DNA from: Paulinella micropora
Lineage: Eukaryota > Cercozoa > Imbricatea > Euglyphida
Assembly: GCA_009731375.1 (NCBI GenBank)
Contig: BJOX01000320.1
Span: 3,246-45,275 of the forward strand
DNA: 42,030 bases
Direction of reading: 5' to 3'
Under the pieces are notes generated by a model. That model searched no databases and had not been told where the DNA came from. It saw only the letters and a program-made list of their open reading frames with translations. The first letter of the stretch is position 1; each line of letters begins with the position of its first letter. A program made the translations under genes and the position numbers. Shown piece by piece: positions 37,823-42,030 of the stretch.

Positions 37823-38143
37823 TTGTGCAACCAGGAAGATCTTCTGGATTGGAAGCTGCAAGACTTTCAGCCCAGGCCCTGGATTAGCAGTGCTATCCTG
37901 GATGCCTGCGAGCCTGCGAGCTCAGACCCAGCCTCTTTGCTAGCATCGACATCGTCTGTAGCGGCGCCCGCGGACAGCAAAACCAACCTGGCAAGAAAGG
38001 CACAGTTGCTGACCCTGCTGCTTCTGGTCGGTGATCCCGGGAGCGGCAAGACGTGCTTCCTGGCGCATCTGGCACGCCTGGATTCTCACCCACCTCTTCT
38101 TGCTTGCCACAGCCAGCCACTGTGGATCCGGAACAGCGCCTAG
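37823..38143 (+). CDS. P-loop exon of the STAND NTPase
   Basis: AQLLTLLLLVGDPGSGKTCF contains the Walker A motif GxxGxGKT (GDPGSGKT, 38030-38053), with the preceding hydrophobic strand. A plausible acceptor (caaccAG) precedes 37835. Near the 3' end a second frame (DPEQRLAAHVLGSYF, about 38120-38170) looks more family-like than the annotated one, implying a shift near 38110. Confidence 0.55.
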   Translation: MCNQEDLLDWKLQDFQPRPWISSAILDACEPASSDPASLLASTSSVAAPADSKTNLARKAQLLTLLLLVGDPGSGKTCFLAHLARLDSHPPLLACHSQPLWIRNSA

Positions 38144-38792
38144 CGGCACACGTCTTGGGCTCCTACTTCTGACCGTTTCCTGCTAATCAATCAAGCGCAA
38201 TGTCTTTCATGATCTTGCTTGCTTGGTATGCGGCCTTACCTAATCTGGACATTGCTAACTGCGCTGATCGGAAGGCCGCACACTAAGCAAGAAACTTTTC
38301 TCAGCAATGTCTGACCATGTCCTGCTAATCAATCAAGCGCTCGCTGTATTTTGTTGAAGGTGGCGGTCCCTTGCTTCACCTCTGCGCTAAAAAGAGAAAG
38401 AAAAGAGGATAGTAAAATCGGAGGTCAACTCTGTCGTCGATATATTTTGTTCCACACATCGTATTTATATTTTATGAACGTCGTTTCCCAGAAGGCGCAG
38501 GCTGGCACACGGCTCAGGTATTGCTGGAGATTGCAGGAGCAGCGGATCGGCCCTTGCGCCAGGCATAGCTTTTCGATGCGCGGCGGATGGTGCAGCCCTG
38601 CAGCCCGAAGTGCCCCTGGAACACTTTGAAAACGCACTCTACAGACTGTCCGAGTTCCTGCCAGTGCGGTGCGCCCGTGCTGGCTGACGGCTCCGACAGA
38701 TGGAGGGTCCTCCTTGCTGATATGTTGACAATGTGTCAGGCGATGTGTGTAGCTCGATAAGTTTACTCTGTGTATGTACGTGTGTGTGCTAG

Positions 38793-39301
38793 GAGCTCAC
38801 ACTTATGCCCTCTACCACTACTCATTTGCCGAGTGGCTTCTAGTTGACACTGATTTTGCAGCCGTACCTCATCCACGAGGCCATCGCGCTTTGGCGGCAG
38901 CCACGTCGCTGGCCTATCAGCTGTCTTTTAATGCTGGAAGCATTTCTTCCTCTTTTCTGACAACCCCATCTGTCTTTTCCTCTGGACCGTCCTCTTCTTC
39001 TTCCTCTTCCTTTTCTTTTTCCTCTTCCTCTTCCTCTTCCTCCTCCTCTTCTTCCAGATCGGCTGTGCTGCATGCGCACATGGTACCGGTCGGCAGCGAG
39101 CTCGATGCATTTCTTGGCAAGTTAGCGGAATGGCGTGTTGCCGGGGGGAAAACGTCAGGGCTTACACCTGCGACGCTTTGTCGTTTTCGGCTGCAGGGCG
39201 ACTTGCCCTTTCGTGCGGGCGTGGCGAGATACCTGAAGAAGCCCGATGCGGGCGAGGCGGGGCCAGCATGTGGTGCGGGCCGAGGTCTCTCAAATGCATG
39301 A
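38793..39301 (+). CDS. STAND C-terminal (winged-helix-like) exon with poly-Ser
   Basis: After the acceptor gtgtgctAG it reads GAHTYALYHYSFAEWLL, then PHPRGHRALAAATSLAYQL. The HxSFxEWL...GHxLLA pattern is seen after NACHT modules in TANC/ANKRD50-like proteins. A Ser-rich tract (about 38940-39060) follows, then MVPVGSELDAFLGKLAEWRV. The continuation to ankyrins requires a shift or splice near 39160-39260. Confidence 0.55.
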
Positions 39302-39364
39302 AGCCTCCTGGATCCCCACGCAAGAAGGAAGGACCTTGGTTGTTGCACCTGATTGGGTGAACCT

Positions 39365-39536
39365 CACAGAGCCTGCCGGGCAAGCATCTGGCCTGGCCGC
39401 AGCACACGGAGAGTTAGCAGCGCTACGCCTCATAGCGGCGGTGGCACCTCAGCTCCTCTGCGACCCCAAGCTGCACGGCGGGGAAATACCACTGCATCGG
39501 GCCGACGCTAAAGGTCATCTGGAGGTGGTGCGCTAC
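39365..39536 (+). CDS. First ankyrin-like repeats, + strand
   Basis: Reads EPAGQASGLAAAHGELAALR (degenerate ankyrin helix pair), then GEIPLHRADAKGHLEVVRY. The reading ends at TAA in the base triplet right after RY, at the inversion breakpoint. Confidence 0.6.
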
Positions 39537-40261
39537 TAAAATAGACAAGAGCAGAGCCTTAGTCTTGCTCTGGGCATTCAAGCTGTGTGGAAGCGCTGAG
39601 GATCTGTCAAGAAACGCAGCACCTCCAGATGAGCTTGCTGGATGGCCGAATGCAAAGGCGTCCACCCATTCTTTTCCTGGGCGTTGGCGCTGTGCGGGAA
39701 AGCGCGCAGGGTCTGCCAAGTAGCGCACCACCTCCAGATGACCCTCCTGGGCGGCCAAATGCAAAGGCGTGCACCCGTACTTATCCTGGGAGTCGGCGCT
39801 GGTGGAAAGCGCTCAGGGTCTGCCAAGTAGCGCACCACCTCAAGATGACAACGTGCGGAGGTCCAACGCAAAGGAGTTTCCCCGCTCTTACCCTAGGCGT
39901 TGGCACTGTGCGGAAAGCGCTCAGGGTCTGTCAAGTAGCGCACCACTTCTAGATGACCACTTAAGGCTGCCACATGCAAAGGCGTCCACCCCTTCTTTTC
40001 CTGGGCGTTGGCTCTGTGGTGCGGAAAGCGCTCAGGGTCTGTGAAGTAGCGCACCACCTCCAGATGACCCTGATGGGCGGCCCAATCCAAAGGCGTCAAC
40101 CTGTTATTATCCTAGGCTTTGGCACTGTGCGGAAAGCGCGCAGGGTCTGCCAAGTAGCGCACCACCTTCAGATGACCGTTGTAGGCGGCCTCATGCAAAG
40201 GCGTTTTCCCAATCAAATTGTGGGCGTTGGCGCTGTGCGGAAAGCGCTCAGGGTCTGTCAA
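39537..40261 (-). pseudogene. Inverted ankyrin-repeat block (about six repeats)
   Basis: The - strand reads ankyrin units of about 41 codons, for example KKGWTPLHVAALSGHLEVVR followed by YLTDPERFPHSANA. Recognisable units end near 40160, 40050, 39930, 39830, 39725 and 39605. Two carry TAG where the neighbours have CAG (NAQ), at about 39894 and 40112. Indels near 39805 and 39690 shift the frame. The inner edge joins the + strand piece in frame when flipped. Confidence 0.8.
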
Positions 40262-40405
40262 AAATCAAGTGGAAGTGAGCGGACTGCTTGTGGAGTTGGG
40301 AGCCCTATTGCCGCCGGAACACATCAGGACAAGGTTGCCTCCAGAATTCACCTTGTTACCTCGATCATACCTTCGCCCACGCTGTGTTTGTCACCGCGAG
40401 GTGCG
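40262..40405 (+). CDS. Closing ankyrin-like piece, + strand
   Basis: Reads [20 protein letters not shown] then [20 protein letters not shown]. VEVxxLLVELGA is an ankyrin helix. It ends with a possible donor (gcgaGTaaag) immediately before GATA repeats. Confidence 0.45.
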
Positions 40406-40501
40406 AGTAAAGATAGATAGATAAGATATATAGATAGATAGGTACCTCAGAACAAGTTCCTTGCTCCAGATAGTGGTTCAACAAAATAAAGGAAGCAATA
40501 G

Positions 40502-40532
<31 letters not shown>

Positions 40533-40551
40533 GACAGACATACAGACAGAC

Positions 40552-40598
<47 letters not shown>

Positions 40599-40618
40599 AG
40601 AGATAGAAGATGGATAAC

Positions 40619-40696
<78 letters not shown>

Positions 40697-40847
40697 GTAG
40701 ATAGGTAGATAGGTAGATAGGTAGATAGGTAGATAGGTAGGTAGATAGATAGATAGACAGACAGGCAGACAGACAGAAAGACAGATAGATAGATAGATAG
40801 ATAGATGGTACTTCAGAACAAGTTCCTTGCTCTACAGATATTTAAGA
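40406..40847. repeat. (GATA)n arrays with a duplicated unique tag
   Basis: GATA with GGTA and GACA variants. The tag GGTAC-TCAGAACAAGTTCC occurs at about 40441 and 40807, on either side of the main array. Confidence 0.9.
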
Positions 40848-40860
40848 GAGAGAGAGAGAG

Positions 40861-40892
<32 letters not shown>

Positions 40893-41485
40893 GGGGGGGG
40901 GAAANNNNNNNNNNNNNNNNNNNNNNNNNNNNNNNNNNNNNNNNNNNNNNNNNNNNNNNNNNNNNNNNNNNNNNNNNNNNNNNNNNNNNNNNNNNNNNNN
41001 NNNNNNNNNNNNNNNNNNNNNNNNNNNNNNNNNNNNNNNNNNNNNNNNNNNNNNNNNNNNNNNNNNNNNNNNNNNNNNNNNNNNNNNNNNNNNNNNNNNN
41101 NNNNNNNNNNNNNNNNNNNNNNNNNNNNNNNNNNNNNNNNNNNNNNNNNNNNNNNNNNNNNNNNNNNNNNNNNNNNNNNNNNNNNNNNNNNNNNNNNNNN
41201 NNNNNNNNNNNNNNNNNNNNNNNNNNNNNNNNNNNNNNNNNNNNNNNNNNNNNNNNNNNNNNNNNNNNNNNNNNNNNNNNNNNNNNNNNNNNNNNNNNNN
41301 NNNNNNNNNNNNNNNNNNNNNNNNNNNNNNNNNNNNNNNNNNNNNNNNNNNNNNNNNNNNNNNNNNNNNNNNNNNNNNNNNNNNNNNNNNNNNNNNNNNN
41401 NNNNNNNNNNNNNNNNNNNNNNNNNNNNNNNNNNNNNNNNNNNNNNNNNNNNNNNNNNNNNNNNNNGGGGGGGGGACAGACACAC

Positions 41486-41517
<32 letters not shown>
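40848..41517. repeat. (GA)n/(GAAA)n array and 562-N gap
   Basis: GA and GAAAGAAA, then G-runs on both edges of N 40905-41466, then GA repeats. Confidence 0.95.
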
Positions 41518-41520
<3 letters not shown>

Positions 41521-41747
41521 GTGAGGAAGCAGCCATCAAGCGCACGCTCAGAAAAAAACAGTCCGCAGACCTCCCTACATTTATCATTATTTTCATATAT
41601 AAATCATTAGGTAGGTATGTGTGCATATATGCTGTATGTGGGTGCATGAATACACGTACTGTATACGTATTTGCCAAGGTATACGTTGTGGTACCGTGTA
41701 CATGCTAGATATGCTATGAGTAGAAAGACAGATAGATAAGGGATAAA
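41518..41747. other. Unique spacer
   Basis: About 230 bp of non-repetitive DNA with no supported gene. Confidence 0.4.
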
Positions 41748-41783
41748 CGGATGGAAAGAAAGAAAGAAAGCAAGCAAGCAAGC

Positions 41784-41815
<32 letters not shown>

Positions 41816-42030
41816 AAAAAGAAAAAAAGAAAGAAAGAAAGAAAAAAGAAAAAAAGAAAAAAAGAAAGAAAGAAAGGAAAAAAGAAAGAAAGAAAGAAAA
41901 AAAGAAAGAAAGAAAGAAAGTAAGACAGAAGAAAGAAGACAGAAGAAAGAACCAAAGAAGGAAGGAAAGAAGGAGGGAGGGAGGAAGGGAAGGAGAGAGA
42001 GGGAGGGGGGAGGCGAGGGGGGGGGAAGGG
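41748..42030. repeat. (GAAA)n purine-rich array
   Basis: GAAAGAAA with GCAA variants, then GAAG/GGAG and G-rich sequence to the window end. Confidence 0.95.

Larger units (their letters stand above)
37823..40424 (+). pseudogene. STAND/NACHT-type P-loop NTPase with ankyrin repeats, rearranged
   Basis: Order on the + strand: P-loop piece (37823-38143), a piece reading LQPEVPLEHFENALYRLSEF (about 38600-38688), a piece with HYSFAEWLL and PRGHRALAAA (from 38793) as in the end of TANC/ANKRD50-type STAND NTPase modules, a poly-Ser stretch, a first ankyrin-like unit (39365-39536), an inverted ankyrin block (39537-40261), and a closing ankyrin-like unit (40262-40405). Such proteins are ATP-dependent signalling switches with ankyrin sensors. 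Introns probably separate the first pieces, but frameshifts, CAG-to-TAG changes and the inversion make this copy broken as assembled. Confidence 0.55.

Noticed and set aside
39587-40420. + strand ORFs over the ankyrin block
   Set aside because: Antisense of the ankyrin repeats; the repeating translation has no ankyrin pattern.

Overview
The window is a eukaryotic nuclear scaffold. It has GT-AG introns, a non-LTR retrotransposon fragment, a Ty3/gypsy LTR retrotransposon and a STAND-NTPase/ankyrin gene. Simple-sequence DNA is extreme: CTAT/GATA, ATAC/GTAT, CT/GA, TTTAC, ACT, ATC, ACTT and GAAA arrays. There are nine assembly gaps. Nothing identifies the species; a microsatellite-rich protist or alga would fit, but that is a guess.

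Region 1 (1-3.1 kb): a 255-bp tandem repeat, a tRNA-like A box/B box pair interrupted by a long (AGT)n tract, and the 3' piece of a LINE.

Region 2 (about 3.8-20.4 kb, + strand): what looks like microsatellite DNA appears to be one gene. Small unique islands (12-83 bp) between the arrays are bounded by AG acceptors and GT donors. From 7.5 kb to a stop at 20.4 kb their reading phases can be chained without conflict. They encode a hydrophobic multi-spanning core, a long Gly-rich tail and a C-terminal FxGxGxxLG motif (SHP box, a p97/Cdc48-binding motif). A Derlin-like ERAD membrane protein is my best guess. Introns are almost wholly microsatellite, and several exons have been copied with their splice sites: exon C four times, exon F about twenty times inside a 721-bp higher-order repeat, and a 12-nt micro-exon five times inside a roughly 115-bp minisatellite.

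Region 3 (21.7-37.4 kb, - strand): a large decayed Ty3/gypsy element. Candidate LTRs lie at 37.4-37.0 and 22.1-21.7 kb, and the latter sits directly behind a polypurine tract. Between them, in - strand order, are a Pro/Ser 28-residue repeat ORF, a gap, a palindrome-rich leader, gag-like ORFs, protease (DTG), reverse transcriptase (YIDD), RNase H, integrase (HHCC), an unfamiliar pol C-terminus, and a third ORF of about 2.4 kb with one predicted membrane segment. Frameshifts and transition-type stop codons are frequent.

Region 4 (37.8-40.4 kb): + strand pieces of a STAND/NACHT-type P-loop NTPase followed by ankyrin repeats. About 725 bp of the ankyrin array is inverted inside the gene, and the left breakpoint is in frame. 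GATA and GAAA arrays and a gap close the window.
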